64,000 bases of DNA, taken from the NCBI RefSeq assembly GCF_004197395.1, contig NZ_SELS01000005.1:124001-188000 (forward strand), written 5' to 3'. Each line of letters begins with the position of its first letter. Within the stretch, counting starts at the first letter, position 1. The notes under the pieces were generated by a model. That model made no database searches. It was given only the letters and a program-made list of their open reading frames with translations, and was not told the origin of the DNA. The position numbers and the translations under genes were made by a program. This DNA is from Paraburkholderia sp. UYCP14C (GTDB lineage: Bacteria; Pseudomonadota; Gammaproteobacteria; Burkholderiales; Burkholderiaceae). Of this stretch, positions 17,694-27,103 are shown in pieces.

Positions 17694-19427
17694 TTACTGG
17701 CTTGCGCAGGTGAAGTTCGCCGCGACGTTCACGTCGCCCGAGCCGTTATAGCGCGGGAACGTCGGGTACTGGCACAGCGGCCGCGTGCGTCCGGGCACGC
17801 CCGCCGTATCGGCGACGATCTGCGCGGGGGGCGCCACGCCGTTCTCGACCCAGTTTTCGAGCGTCGTCAGCGAATCCCACGACGCGTTGAATACGCTGCT
17901 GACCGCATGACCATAGCCGGGAATCTCGTAGAAGCGCACGAAATTCGCCACCGTGGATGCGCCCATCGTCGCTTGCAGACGCTGATAGTACTGCTCGGTC
18001 GAGCGAGTGCTGACGAGCGCGTCGGCCATGCCGTGCGCCATCAGGACCTTGCCGCCCTTCGCGTTGAATGCCGACAGATCCGTCTTGTTGACGTCTTGCA
18101 GCCCCGTCAGTTGACTGATGCGCGCCTGCAGACTGCCCGGATTCTGAGGATCGACACCGAGCGAGTTGTAGCTCGGGTCGCGCGTGACGAAGTAGCGGAT
18201 CCACTGATCCCAGAACACGCTCAGATACGGCGCGGTCTTCGGCATCGGCGAGGCCGGTTGCGACGTGCCGAGCGCGAGCGTGGTCACCGTCGGCTGCAAG
18301 GCGGACGGATTCGCGATGCCGAGATCGGCGCCGTACACGTTGAAGCCCGGATACTGCGTCTCGCCGCTCGCGAGCGTATAGCCGAACGTGATCGGCGTGT
18401 TGTACACGTTGAGCGCCGCGATCTGCGGATCGGACAGGCAGGTGTCGCCGGTATCCGCGCCGCCCGCGCACCGCAGCGGCGTGCCGTTCAGCGTCGCCGT
18501 GGTGGGATTGAAGGTCGCGTTGCACGCGGCGACGTTGCTGATCAGACCGTCGGCGACGCCGTCGAGCGCGTCGCAACTCGCGAGCACCGTGTCGAGCAGC
18601 ACCTTGCGCTTCGCCTGGTCGAGATAGGCGTCCGGCGCCGCGAGCGCGCGCGTGATGCGCCCGAATTGCAGGTCGAGGCTTGCGGCCGCCCATGCCGGAT
18701 ACAGCACGATCGAGCCGTCCCAATCTTGCGGCCAGCGCTGCACCACCGCCAGCGCTTCGCGTCCGCCCGACGAGCCGCCCGCGAAATACGCGCGCTTCGG
18801 CGCCTTCACCGCGTAGCGCTGGTCGATCAGATAAACCGCCGCGTCGCGGGTTTTCTTCAGCGCGTCGCCGTCGAAGTTCCGCATCGCTTCGTCGTTCACG
18901 CCGAACGACGCGTCTTCGCTGCCGAGCGCATTGGCCTGGTGTCCCGAGTCGCTCGCGAACACCGCGTAGCCACGGCCGAGCGGCGTCGGCTGCGCGGTCG
19001 GGCCGGCCGGCACGTTGCCGGTCGGCGCGGGAATCGTGCCGTCGTAGCCGCCGCCGCCGAACATCATGATCTTGCTGTTCCAGTTGGTCGGCATCGCGAT
19101 CTGGAATTTGATCTGCGGCGCCGCGGGATCGACGGGACCGATCGCGCCGCTCACGAGGCAGTATTCGCCGGTCGCCTGCGCGCCCGAGCCGGCCGCGGGC
19201 ATCACGGCCGCCGCGGTCACCGTTGCGCCCGTGGTCGGCAAGCCGATCGCCGACGCCGGCACGGTCTTGCCGGCAAGCTGCGCGCAGCTAAGCGGCGCGG
19301 CGGCGGTCGACTGAATGTTGTCATCGCCGCTGCCACAGCCGCTCAACGATAGAGCCGCGAGCAACGGTGCGACGGAAACGACAGGAACAAAAGAGGACAA
19401 CGACGGAACGGCGCGCTGCATGGGCAT
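17694..19427 (-). CDS. Tannase/feruloyl-esterase family lipoprotein
   Basis: 577 residues from the ATG at 19427, which has GGAGA about 6 bases upstream. The N-terminal signal ends in a lipobox (LSLSGCGSG), so it should be anchored to the outer membrane facing the periplasm or surface. It is an alpha/beta hydrolase of the tannase/feruloyl esterase type: catalytic serine in AGGSSGGREAL, a late Asp region and the histidine in IPGYGHAVS. Such enzymes cleave gallate or hydroxycinnamate esters of plant polymers. The next genes upstream are a porin and an aromatic-acid transporter, which fits uptake of the released acid. Confidence 0.9.
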   Translation of the reverse strand: MPMQRAVPSLSSFVPVVSVAPLLAALSLSGCGSGDDNIQSTAAAPLSCAQLAGKTVPASAIGLPTTGATVTAAAVMPAAGSGAQATGEYCLVSGAIGPVDPAAPQIKFQIAMPTNWNSKIMMFGGGGYDGTIPAPTGNVPAGPTAQPTPLGRGYAVFASDSGHQANALGSEDASFGVNDEAMRNFDGDALKKTRDAAVYLIDQRYAVKAPKRAYFAGGSSGGREALAVVQRWPQDWDGSIVLYPAWAAASLDLQFGRITRALAAPDAYLDQAKRKVLLDTVLASCDALDGVADGLISNVAACNATFNPTTATLNGTPLRCAGGADTGDTCLSDPQIAALNVYNTPITFGYTLASGETQYPGFNVYGADLGIANPSALQPTVTTLALGTSQPASPMPKTAPYLSVFWDQWIRYFVTRDPSYNSLGVDPQNPGSLQARISQLTGLQDVNKTDLSAFNAKGGKVLMAHGMADALVSTRSTEQYYQRLQATMGASTVANFVRFYEIPGYGHAVSSVFNASWDSLTTLENWVENGVAPPAQIVADTAGVPGRTRPLCQYPTFPRYNGSGDVNVAANFTCASQ

Positions 19428-19825
19428 GACTGTCTCCATCTTGGTTTGGAGACGCGGTCGCACGAGCCGGCTTGATCTCGCACGCCGTGTCTGCGCTGAG
19501 GGATGTAAGGCGCGGAGGGTTACGGCAATGCGCTGCATAGCAAGCGGCATGCCGCGGACAGCCGCCGGGCTATCGCTTGCGTTGCGTCTTCGTGTGGAAG
19601 GATCTGAGCCGATGGCGACATGCGCATCGCATCGCATCGCATCGCATCGCAGGGGACTACTGAAAGCCCAGACCGTCTGGGCAAAAAGTATCTGGCGAGT
19701 CAGGAAGAAAGGTCGACTTTGCAATCGGCCCGGCTTCGGTGCGGCCGGGCCGGACGCCGTAAAGGACGACAGCGTCCACGCGGCTTCCCGCGCTCGCCGC
19801 CGCCCGTTCGATCGCAGCCCGGTAA
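19428..19825. other. 398-bp gap between porin and tannase-like gene
   Basis: No gene is convincing. It contains the pentanucleotide repeat at 19624-19650 and leader sequence of the tannase-like gene. The frame upstream of the tannase start is open through much of it, but nothing resembles a protein domain. Confidence 0.4.
19624..19650. repeat. Pentanucleotide tandem repeat (GCATC)5
   Basis: Five perfect copies of GCATC plus a partial unit, about 200 bases upstream of the tannase-like start on its leader or promoter side. Short repeats of this kind can change copy number by slippage. Confidence 0.85.
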
Positions 19826-20917
19826 TCAGAACCGCTGCTGCAAGCCGACCATCACGCCGGCCTGATTCTCGCCGGTGCCGATCGTGCCGCCCGCCGCGAC
19901 GGTATTCGCCGCTTTCGAGCTGTTGAACATATAACCGAACGACGTATAGACGGTGGTGCGCTTCGACAGCAGATAGTTCGCGCGCGCGACCAGCAGCGTC
20001 GAGCTCGCATTGTTCAGATCGCCCGACGTGCGCTGCAGATAGCGCGAACCCTGGCCGTCGAGAGAAAACGCCGGGGTCACGAAATAGGTCGCGCCGCCGA
20101 AGAAGATATCGGTCTGCAGATGCGTGGCGGCCGACTGGTTGCGGCGGATCCAGCCCGCGCCGACTTTCACCGGTCCGAAGATCACATAGCCGTCGACGAT
20201 ATTGCGCGCGTCGGTGTAGGCGCTATTGTTCAGCGGCGCGGATGCACCGGCGCCACCTCGCAGCAGGTCGTACGAGGTCGCGACGCCGAAGCTCGCCGAA
20301 TCATACGCAAGCAGCGCCGTATATTGTTTGCACGCGAGGTAGTTGCCCGGCACCTGGCCGCCGCAATTGGTCGCCGACGGTCCCGCCGGACCCGCGGCAT
20401 CGCGGCCGAAGCTGTAGGTGCCGCCCACCGTGACGCCGTGGAACTTGCCCATATAGCCGATCGCATTGTCGCTGCGCGCGTTCGGCAGATACGAGTCGAG
20501 GTTGCTCAGCGAGTGAATCGACGGCCCGATGATGTCCGCGTTCGCGAGCGCATACATCGTCATGTTCATCTGCCGGCCGAGCGTCAGCGAGCCATAGTCG
20601 CTGCTGATGCCGACGTTGGCCTGGCGGCCGAAGAGACGCCCGCCATAATTCAGCGCGCCCGTACCTGGCTGAAAGCCGCTCTCCAGCACGAAGAACGTCT
20701 TGAAGCCACCGCCAAGGTCCTCGGTGCCCTTCAAACCCCAGCGCGACGGCACCTCGCCGGTCAGGAACGGCATCCCGACCGTCGTGCCGCCGTGACTCGT
20801 CGCGTTGTTGTAGTACGACACCCCTGTATCGACGATTCCGTACAGCGTGACGCTGCTTTGACCGTAAGCGAGCCCCGTCGCGGCGGCGAGAAGCGTCGCG
20901 GTCCACTTCATTTTCAT
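19826..20917 (-). CDS. General porin (Gram-negative porin family)
   Basis: 363 residues. Short signal peptide (MKMKWTATLLAAATGLAYG before QSSVTLYGIVD), family motifs RWGLKGTEDLGGGFKTFF and FGRQANVGI, and C-terminal Phe (GLQQRF). It is an outer-membrane diffusion pore. It lies between the transporter at 21047 and the tannase-like gene on the same strand, so it probably admits the substrate or product of that pathway. It is clearly a paralogue, not a copy, of the porin at 1990. Confidence 0.94.
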   Translation of the reverse strand: MKMKWTATLLAAATGLAYGQSSVTLYGIVDTGVSYYNNATSHGGTTVGMPFLTGEVPSRWGLKGTEDLGGGFKTFFVLESGFQPGTGALNYGGRLFGRQANVGISSDYGSLTLGRQMNMTMYALANADIIGPSIHSLSNLDSYLPNARSDNAIGYMGKFHGVTVGGTYSFGRDAAGPAGPSATNCGGQVPGNYLACKQYTALLAYDSASFGVATSYDLLRGGAGASAPLNNSAYTDARNIVDGYVIFGPVKVGAGWIRRNQSAATHLQTDIFFGGATYFVTPAFSLDGQGSRYLQRTSGDLNNASSTLLVARANYLLSKRTTVYTSFGYMFNSSKAANTVAAGGTIGTGENQAGVMVGLQQRF

Positions 20918-21046
20918 TTGTGACCCCTATGTATTGCGAGTGTGTGTGTTCGAGTAATCCGCAATCGACGCGCGACACCGGCCCTCTCGCTGGCCAGTTG
21001 CCGTGCGAGCGATGAATCTTGCGTAGGAGACCGAAGCTGGCAGCGG

Positions 21047-22405
21047 CTAGCCGCGTGCTACCTGCTGCGTGGCTTCGGCTACGGAGGGCTCGGTGTGATG
21101 CGACGCGGAGCGGCGATGATCGATCAGCGCGACCGAGGCGGCCGCGATCAGCGCTGGCAAGCCGATCGCCATGAAGTTCTGCTGCAGCGGCAAGCCCATG
21201 CCGACCAGAATGCCGATCAGAATCGGCGCCAGGATCGCGCCGCTGCGCCCGACGCCGAGCGCCCAGCCGATACCGGTCGAACGCACCGCCATCGGATAGA
21301 ACTGCCCCGCATACGCGCTATTGACGATCTGCGTGCCGATCGTCGAAGCACCGGCCAGGCCCACGAGCACGAACAGGACAGCGGTCGGCATCTTGTAGCC
21401 GAGCAACGCGATCGATACCGCGGCGAGCAGATACATCGACATCAGCACGTACTTGATATGCAGCTTGTCCGCGAGCCAGCCGCCGCCGATCGCGCCGATC
21501 ATCGCGCCGAAATTCAGCACCAGCACGAACGTCAACGCGGAGCCGAGGCTGTAGCCGGCCGTCGCCATCAGCTTGGTCAGCCACGAACTGAGCGCGTAGA
21601 CCATGAACAGACAGACGAAGGTGCCGATCCAGAACATCACGGTGCTGAAGCCGCGGCCGTCGGCGAACAACTGGCCGATCGACGCCTTGCTCGTCTGCTC
21701 GAGGCGGCTCAGGACGAAGCGGTCGTTGGCGCGCGGCTGATAGCGCGGATCGACGCGGCGAGCCACCTGCGCGAGCTTGTCGACGTTGCCCTGACGGACC
21801 AGAAACGGCAGCGACTCGGGCATCCATCTGAGCAGCAGCGGCACGAGCAGCACCGGCATGCCCGCGGCCACGAACACCGACGACCAGCCGAAGCGCTCGA
21901 TCATGCCCTTGCCTAGCACCGCCGCCAGCATGCCGCCGACCGAGTAGCCGCTGAACATCAGCGTGACCATCGTGCTGCGCAAACGGCGCGGCGCGTACTC
22001 GGTCATTTGCGCAATGACGTTCGGCATCACGCCGCCGATGCCGATACCGGCGATGAAGCGCGCCGCGCCGAATTCGAGCGGCGTCGACGCGAAACCGGCC
22101 AACGCCGTGAACACGCTGAACATCGCGAGGCAGATCGCAATCGCCCAGCGGCGGCCGATCCGGTCCGCGACCGTGCCGAACACGATGTTGCCGAACATCA
22201 TGCCGAACAGCGCCGAGCTGACCATGAAGCCCGCCTTGGCGGGATTGACGCCCATCTCCTTCATGATCGACGGCAACGCGATACCGGCGACCGCGAGGTC
22301 GTAGCCATCGAACACGATGATGAGCGCGCACCAGACCAGCACGATGTAGTGCAAGCTGTTCAGCTTCGCCTCCTCGGCGAGCGCGTGCAAGTCGATTTCC
22401 CGCAT
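21047..22405 (-). CDS. Aromatic acid:H+ symporter (AAHS family MFS)
   Basis: 452 residues from the ATG at 22405, which has AGGAGGAGG about 6 bases upstream. Twelve membrane segments. The family signature of aromatic-acid symporters is present in the first helix (IVFDGYDLAVAGIALPSIM), with MFS motif A in GTVADRIGRRWA. Relatives such as PcaK, BenK and MhpT carry benzoate- or hydroxybenzoate-like acids. With the tannase-like esterase and porin it makes a coherent import set, probably switched by the divergent AraC regulator at 22785. Confidence 0.92.
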   Translation of the reverse strand: MREIDLHALAEEAKLNSLHYIVLVWCALIIVFDGYDLAVAGIALPSIMKEMGVNPAKAGFMVSSALFGMMFGNIVFGTVADRIGRRWAIAICLAMFSVFTALAGFASTPLEFGAARFIAGIGIGGVMPNVIAQMTEYAPRRLRSTMVTLMFSGYSVGGMLAAVLGKGMIERFGWSSVFVAAGMPVLLVPLLLRWMPESLPFLVRQGNVDKLAQVARRVDPRYQPRANDRFVLSRLEQTSKASIGQLFADGRGFSTVMFWIGTFVCLFMVYALSSWLTKLMATAGYSLGSALTFVLVLNFGAMIGAIGGGWLADKLHIKYVLMSMYLLAAVSIALLGYKMPTAVLFVLVGLAGASTIGTQIVNSAYAGQFYPMAVRSTGIGWALGVGRSGAILAPILIGILVGMGLPLQQNFMAIGLPALIAAASVALIDHRRSASHHTEPSVAEATQQVARG

Positions 22406-22784
22406 GAGTGCCTCCTCCTTTTCCAAACCTGTGCGCTCGCGAGTTCAGGCGGCGATTCGCCTGACGAAGAACGCGTGAGCATCGAGCATCGGTGTGCTTT
22501 CTATGTATGAGTCGGCGCAGTGTAGGAAGCCAGAATGGTTTGCACTATCCAGAAATTGCAGATCAACTATCCAGTTCAGTCCGCTTTTTTCACGGCCGCT
22601 ATAAACTCGGGCCGATCGGGTGTTGCGATATCGGTAGCTTTCCGAATTCAGCACAGGCAAGGACGCCGTTATGCTCGATCAACTACATCCGCACAGGACA
22701 TCACGCCTGATAAAGAGGCCTGAGGGGGAAGCATTCCGATGCTTCGGAATGCGACTGAAAACGTAAGGCCACACTGGAGACGGC
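22406..22784. promoter_or_regulatory. Divergent promoter region with AraC-type direct repeats
   Basis: 379-bp gap between the AAHS transporter and the AraC regulator. ACTATCCAG occurs at 22544-22552 and again at 22566-22574, in the same orientation and 22 bases apart start to start. Two helical turns is the spacing typical of AraC-family half-sites. No other gene is convincing here. Confidence 0.65.
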
Positions 22785-23807
22785 ATGCCCTTGTCACCGA
22801 AGTCAGAAGCGCTGTCGCCGCTCTACCGCAATTGCCTGTTCCGGTCCGACAACGCTGTCGAGACGCACGATCACGTCGCCCGGGAGTTAAGCGATCACGT
22901 ACTACGTTGGAAAAGAGGCACGCCGGACACCGCATTGTTCAAGGCGGAACTGAAGCATCTGCGTGTCTATGCGCTTCAATACGGCGCCGAGGTGGAAGTC
23001 ACGCCGCAGCCGTTCGATGGCTTCACGCTGGTGCATACGTCGCTGCGGGGCGGCGCCGAAATCGAATGCGACGGCACCGTGATGAATGTCAGCGAAGGCC
23101 GCACGGCCGTGTTGTCGCCGCAACAGAACGTGCGGCTGCGCTGGCTGCCCGGTACGCAGCAGTTCATCGTCAAGGTACCGAACGCGCTGATGCTGGAGGT
23201 CTCCGGACGTTCGCCGGAAGAGGCGCTCGGACTGATACCGGGCCAGCTTCTGCCGCGGGCGCTCGGCTCACAGTGGGATCTGATCACGCAATCGCTGCTC
23301 AATATCCTGTCGCCTTCCGGCGACCGCGATATCCGCGCCGAGTGGCGCGATCATCTCGAGCGCAACCTGGCGCTGTTTCTGCTCGTCCATCAACTCCCGC
23401 AAGCGACGACGACATCTGCCGCGTTGGCCGTCGAAGCCGCCGGCGACGCGGCCGATTCGCGTCTGCAAAGCGGCAGCCCGAAGCAGATGGAAGCGTTGCT
23501 CGAATACATCGAGTCACGCCTGTGCGCGCCGATCTCGCTCGAAGATCTCGCGCGCGTCGCGGGTGTCAGCTTTCGCACGCTGAATGTGATGTGCCATCGC
23601 CATCACGGCATGACGCCGATGGAACTGCTGCGCAATATCCGTCTCGAGGCCGCGCGTACCCGGCTGTTGACGGTGCCGTCGTGCAGCATCACCGATACCG
23701 CGCTCGCTTTCGGCTTCGGGCATCTCGGCCGCTTCTCTGCGTATTACTTCGCGCGCTTTAACGAATTGCCCCGTGATACGCAGAAGCGCCGCCAGGGGTG
23801 TCCATAA
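22785..23807 (+). CDS. AraC-family transcriptional regulator
   Basis: 340 residues, with TGGAG about 6 bases before the ATG. The N-terminal half is a cupin-like sensing domain of the AraC-binding type. The C-terminal about 100 residues carry two helix-turn-helix motifs: ISLEDLARVAGVSFRTLNVM and ITDTALAFGFGHLGRFSAYY. It is divergent from the transporter/porin/tannase genes and likely activates them in response to an aromatic acid; the direct repeats in the shared promoter region support this. The effector is unknown. Confidence 0.92.
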   Translation: MPLSPKSEALSPLYRNCLFRSDNAVETHDHVARELSDHVLRWKRGTPDTALFKAELKHLRVYALQYGAEVEVTPQPFDGFTLVHTSLRGGAEIECDGTVMNVSEGRTAVLSPQQNVRLRWLPGTQQFIVKVPNALMLEVSGRSPEEALGLIPGQLLPRALGSQWDLITQSLLNILSPSGDRDIRAEWRDHLERNLALFLLVHQLPQATTTSAALAVEAAGDAADSRLQSGSPKQMEALLEYIESRLCAPISLEDLARVAGVSFRTLNVMCHRHHGMTPMELLRNIRLEAARTRLLTVPSCSITDTALAFGFGHLGRFSAYYFARFNELPRDTQKRRQGCP

Positions 23808-23882
23808 CGGGCCCGTTCGCTACGTTCGGCCAGCTTCCCCCATCCGTGTCCTCCAGCTGCGACGTCTAACCGTGCCTGGCGT

Positions 23883-24848
23883 TCAACGCAGATCCGCACG
23901 CAAATCCCGCACACCTTTGCCGAGCCGTTGACGCAACAGCGTCCGTAGCGTGGCGCCGTCGACATAACCGACCTCGGCCGCGATCGCGTCGATGCCGAGG
24001 CCGCTGCCATGCAGCAGAGACTGCGCGTACTCGACACGCAGGTCCTGAAAGTAAGCCAACGGCGATTTGCCGAGCACGTCCTGGCAACGACGCTGCAGCG
24101 TACGCGCGCTCGTCGCCAGCGCGGCCGCCGCGTGCTGCAGCGAGAAGCCCTCCTTCAGATGCTCGCGCGCCCATCGCTCGAAACGCTGAATCAGCGGATC
24201 GGCCTGAGCGAGGTGGTTGGGGATGATGTACGGCGCCTGCGACGAGCGCAGGTCGGCGAGCAGGTAGCGCGACACGAGCGCAGCCAGTTCGGGGCTCGCG
24301 CGGCGGATCAGCCACAGCGCGAGATCGAGATGCCCCATCGCCGCGCCCGCCGTCACGCCGACGTCCGTCGGTACCAGCATGCGCGACTCGTCCAGCAACA
24401 CCCCCGGATAGCGCTGCCGGAACAATGGACTCAGCCACCAGGTCGTGGTCGCCTCGCGATGATCGAGGAGCCCGGTTTCCGCGACGAGGAAGGTGCCGAT
24501 GCACGACGCGGCGAGCAACGTGCCCTGCGCGTGCCACGCCAGCATTTGCGCCTTGGCGTCGCGCACGTCCGGCCGTTCGAGCGCCGGCACCAGTTGCTCC
24601 GGTGTGCCGGTACCGAGCGCGGGAATGATCACCCAGTCCGGCTTCAGGTCGGCGGTGATCGTTTGCACGGGGATGGCGAACCCCTGCCCTGAGCGGACCT
24701 TCTTGCGCACGCCGACGATCGACAGTTCGAAGTGCGGCCGCCCGCCCATTTTCGCGGCGGCAAAGCGGTTGGCGAGCGAGAACGCGTCGAGCATGACGGT
24801 GAGGCCGGTGTCGAACAGCCCCTCCAACGCGAGGATGGCGATGCGCAT
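23883..24848 (-). CDS. GlxA-family regulator (DJ-1/PfpI domain plus AraC helix-turn-helix)
   Basis: 321 residues. Residues 1-185 form a class I glutamine-amidotransferase-like/DJ-1 domain (MRIAILALEGLFDTGLTVML), with the nucleophile-elbow position in LAASCIGTFLVAETG. Residues about 215-315 are an AraC DNA-binding domain (LKEGFSLQHAAAALATSART, then IDAIAAEVGYVDGATLRTLL). GlxA-type proteins regulate an adjacent, often divergent, gene. Here the divergent neighbour is the small protein at 24958, 109 bases away. Confidence 0.92.
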   Translation of the reverse strand: MRIAILALEGLFDTGLTVMLDAFSLANRFAAAKMGGRPHFELSIVGVRKKVRSGQGFAIPVQTITADLKPDWVIIPALGTGTPEQLVPALERPDVRDAKAQMLAWHAQGTLLAASCIGTFLVAETGLLDHREATTTWWLSPLFRQRYPGVLLDESRMLVPTDVGVTAGAAMGHLDLALWLIRRASPELAALVSRYLLADLRSSQAPYIIPNHLAQADPLIQRFERWAREHLKEGFSLQHAAAALATSARTLQRRCQDVLGKSPLAYFQDLRVEYAQSLLHGSGLGIDAIAAEVGYVDGATLRTLLRQRLGKGVRDLRADLR

Positions 24849-24957
24849 GGCGTAAATGACCCTAAAGTTGTCATTTGCGACGATACAGCTTTTTCCGGGG
24901 CAGAGCTACAGTGAGCCCAGTTGCACATCGCAACGAACGTCGACCAAGGAGTCACTG

Positions 24958-25248
24958 ATGAAAGTTTTCGCTATTGCATCCGCGCAACCGACCCTCACCC
25001 CCGACAAGCTCCAGCAGCACATGCCCCACGAGGTGCCGTCCACCCTGCAGCTTTATCTCGACGGCAAGGTCGAGCAGTTCTGGTTTCGCGACAAGGCCGG
25101 GCCGATCTTCCTGATGAACGTCGAATCGGTCGACGAGGCCAAGGCGATCCTTAACGCGTTGCCGCTCGTGGCCGACGGGTTGATGAAATACGAGTATCTG
25201 CCGGTGGGACCGCTCGCGCCGCTGGGCCGGCTGATCCAGAAGGGATGA
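24958..25248 (+). CDS. Small dimeric alpha/beta-barrel-like protein, function unknown
   Basis: 96 residues, with AAGGAG about 7 bases before the ATG at 24958. The pattern MKVFAIASAQPTLTPDKLQQ, then FWFRDKAGPIFLMNVESVDEAKAILNALPL, resembles YCII or muconolactone-isomerase-like ferredoxin-fold proteins: beta strand, helix, strand with an ESVDEAKAIL helix. It is divergent from the GlxA-type regulator and probably its target. The reaction is unknown. Confidence 0.8.
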   Translation: MKVFAIASAQPTLTPDKLQQHMPHEVPSTLQLYLDGKVEQFWFRDKAGPIFLMNVESVDEAKAILNALPLVADGLMKYEYLPVGPLAPLGRLIQKG

Positions 25249-25305
25249 TGTTGCCGGCGGGATGAACCGTGCCCCCGGCGTGGCCGGCGGCACGGTTAAA
25301 CAGCA

Positions 25306-26118
25306 TCACTGCCCGACCTTCTCCGATTCGACGACGAGGTCCAGCACATACGCGACCGACGGCCCATCGGCAGGCGGGTTCTTGATCGTAAAACGCTTCA
25401 CGCGCACCACGTTACGGATGCCCGGCGTGTGCGTATAGCCTTCGATAGTCTGATTCAACGGTTGCCACGGCCCGGGCGCGCCGGCGGCGAGGCCCTGTTC
25501 GTCGAAGAAGCGTTCTCGCACGAGCAGACATTGCGCATTCGGCATCAACGGATGGTTGCACGGCACCGACTGCGGCGCCACTTCGAAGAAAGCAATCTGA
25601 CCGGGGCCGCCGTAGCGCGTCTCGGCCGTGGGCACGCCGGTGAAGCTCAGCGTATCGCCGTTATCGGTGACGAGTTGCAGGCTCGGACCGTTGTCGCGCG
25701 CAAGCAGGTTCACGTTGACGCTGCCGCGCACACGCTGCGAGATCGCATCGTCGAGTGCGGCAAGCGCGGCGTCGTTGCAGGCCATCATCGTGCTGACCAT
25801 CGGGCCGATCTGCAGATGCCCCTTCCTCACCGTGTAACCCGCACCCATGTTGTTGCAGCTATTGACGACCGTGATCCGGTACGGACTGAAGTCCAGTTGC
25901 ACCGGCTTGTCCGCGCGGGCGAACAATGCATCGATGCGATTGCCATTGCTGTCGATCGCGTTGTTCAGTTGCCAGTGGTAGCGGGTCAGCAGATCGGTCC
26001 CGGTCGGCGCCGCCGGGTTCGCGGCGGCCGTGGTCGCCGCGGGAGCCGGGACCGTCACTTCGGGTGTCTGGGCGCAGGCGGCGAGCACGAGCGGCAGCAA
26101 GAGCATGCGGTATTTCAC
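25306..26118 (-). CDS. META plus DUF4377 lipoprotein
   Basis: 270 residues from a GTG at 26118 with AGGTG upstream; the signal peptide MKYRMLLLPLVLAAC sets the start. The lipobox is LAAC. Residues about 45-150 are a META/HslJ-like domain (YHWQLNNAIDSNGNRI, then SCNNMGAGYTVRKGHL, ending MMACNDA). Residues about 170-260 are DUF4377 (CLLVRERFF, then PWQPLNQTIEGYTHTPGIRN). HslJ-type domains are linked to heat shock and novobiocin resistance in enterics, but the role of this two-domain form is unknown. It is monocistronic. Confidence 0.86.
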   Translation of the reverse strand: MKYRMLLLPLVLAACAQTPEVTVPAPAATTAAANPAAPTGTDLLTRYHWQLNNAIDSNGNRIDALFARADKPVQLDFSPYRITVVNSCNNMGAGYTVRKGHLQIGPMVSTMMACNDAALAALDDAISQRVRGSVNVNLLARDNGPSLQLVTDNGDTLSFTGVPTAETRYGGPGQIAFFEVAPQSVPCNHPLMPNAQCLLVRERFFDEQGLAAGAPGPWQPLNQTIEGYTHTPGIRNVVRVKRFTIKNPPADGPSVAYVLDLVVESEKVGQ

Positions 26119-26386
26119 GTCGGCACCTCGGTAGTTCAATGGTTGTTCCGGGCGTTCGCTCGGGTCCAGTCGAAGGGACGCGAGAATCAGGTCGGATGCG
26201 CGAAAGCCGCAAGAGCCATTGAAAGGCACCACCCGGCCGCACTGCGCCGGGTTTGCGCACCTGCTTCTTTCAGGCCGCGAGCATCGACTCGACGACCGAC
26301 AGGATAACGCAGGTGGATGGCGGAAATATGCTGTTCGATGTTTGCCCAAATCCTTCGTTAGGTGGCCGAACCGCGGATTGTCAACG

Positions 26387-26920
26387 CTACACGTTGGAAA
26401 TGTCACGGCTCAGCGCAGGCATCGGGTGAAGCCGCTTGAACCTGGGGCGCAGCAGCAGATAGAAAGCGGCAATGTGGGTGATCGCCAGCGTCGGCACATA
26501 AATCACCGGGATCGCGTACATGGCCCCCAGTTCTCCCGCGTGCGCAGGCAGATCGATCGCTACGGCATGGTAGTAATCGACGATCAGATCGACTGCGCCG
26601 ACGACATTGAAAGCCACGACGAACGACCAGAACAGCGGACGGATCCGGGTCGTCAGCAACGCCAGCATCGCCAGCACGCCCGTCGCGAAATCCCCATAAG
26701 CGGCGAACGCGGTGAAGCTCGCGGACAGTTGCGGGCTGACTACCCCAGGCAGCAGGAAGGCGAGCCCGAAGAAGCGGAAGCTGTGCAAGGTGGCGATCGC
26801 GCGTTGCGCGTCGAATGGGGTCATCGACTTGAGCTTCGGCCAGATGTAGGCGCTGAAGCACAACAACCAGGCGACATAGCCCAGAACGAGATGCAACTGG
26901 AAAAGAAGCCGCGGCGACAT
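26387..26920 (-). CDS. Multi-pass membrane protein of unknown function
   Basis: 177 residues from the ATG at 26920, with AGGAGG about 6 bases upstream. Four to five hydrophobic segments, starting LLFQLHLVLGYVAWLLCFSAY. I do not recognise a named family with certainty. It is divergent from the LysR regulator at 27104, which probably controls it. Confidence 0.8.
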   Translation of the reverse strand: MSPRLLFQLHLVLGYVAWLLCFSAYIWPKLKSMTPFDAQRAIATLHSFRFFGLAFLLPGVVSPQLSASFTAFAAYGDFATGVLAMLALLTTRIRPLFWSFVVAFNVVGAVDLIVDYYHAVAIDLPAHAGELGAMYAIPVIYVPTLAITHIAAFYLLLRPRFKRLHPMPALSRDISNV

Positions 26921-27103
26921 GGTGCCTCCTGACAAATATTGGCGGATGCGCAGCCGCAAACGACGCGGATCGGCGGGCTTGCCGACCCTGCGCATGGGCG
27001 ATCCGGTGGCCCGGTCACCACATGGTTTCGCGCTGCTGATGCGCAGGTGTTAGGTGTACCATCGTCTCGCGCGTGCGACTATTCCTCACAATGTTGACAG
27101 GCT

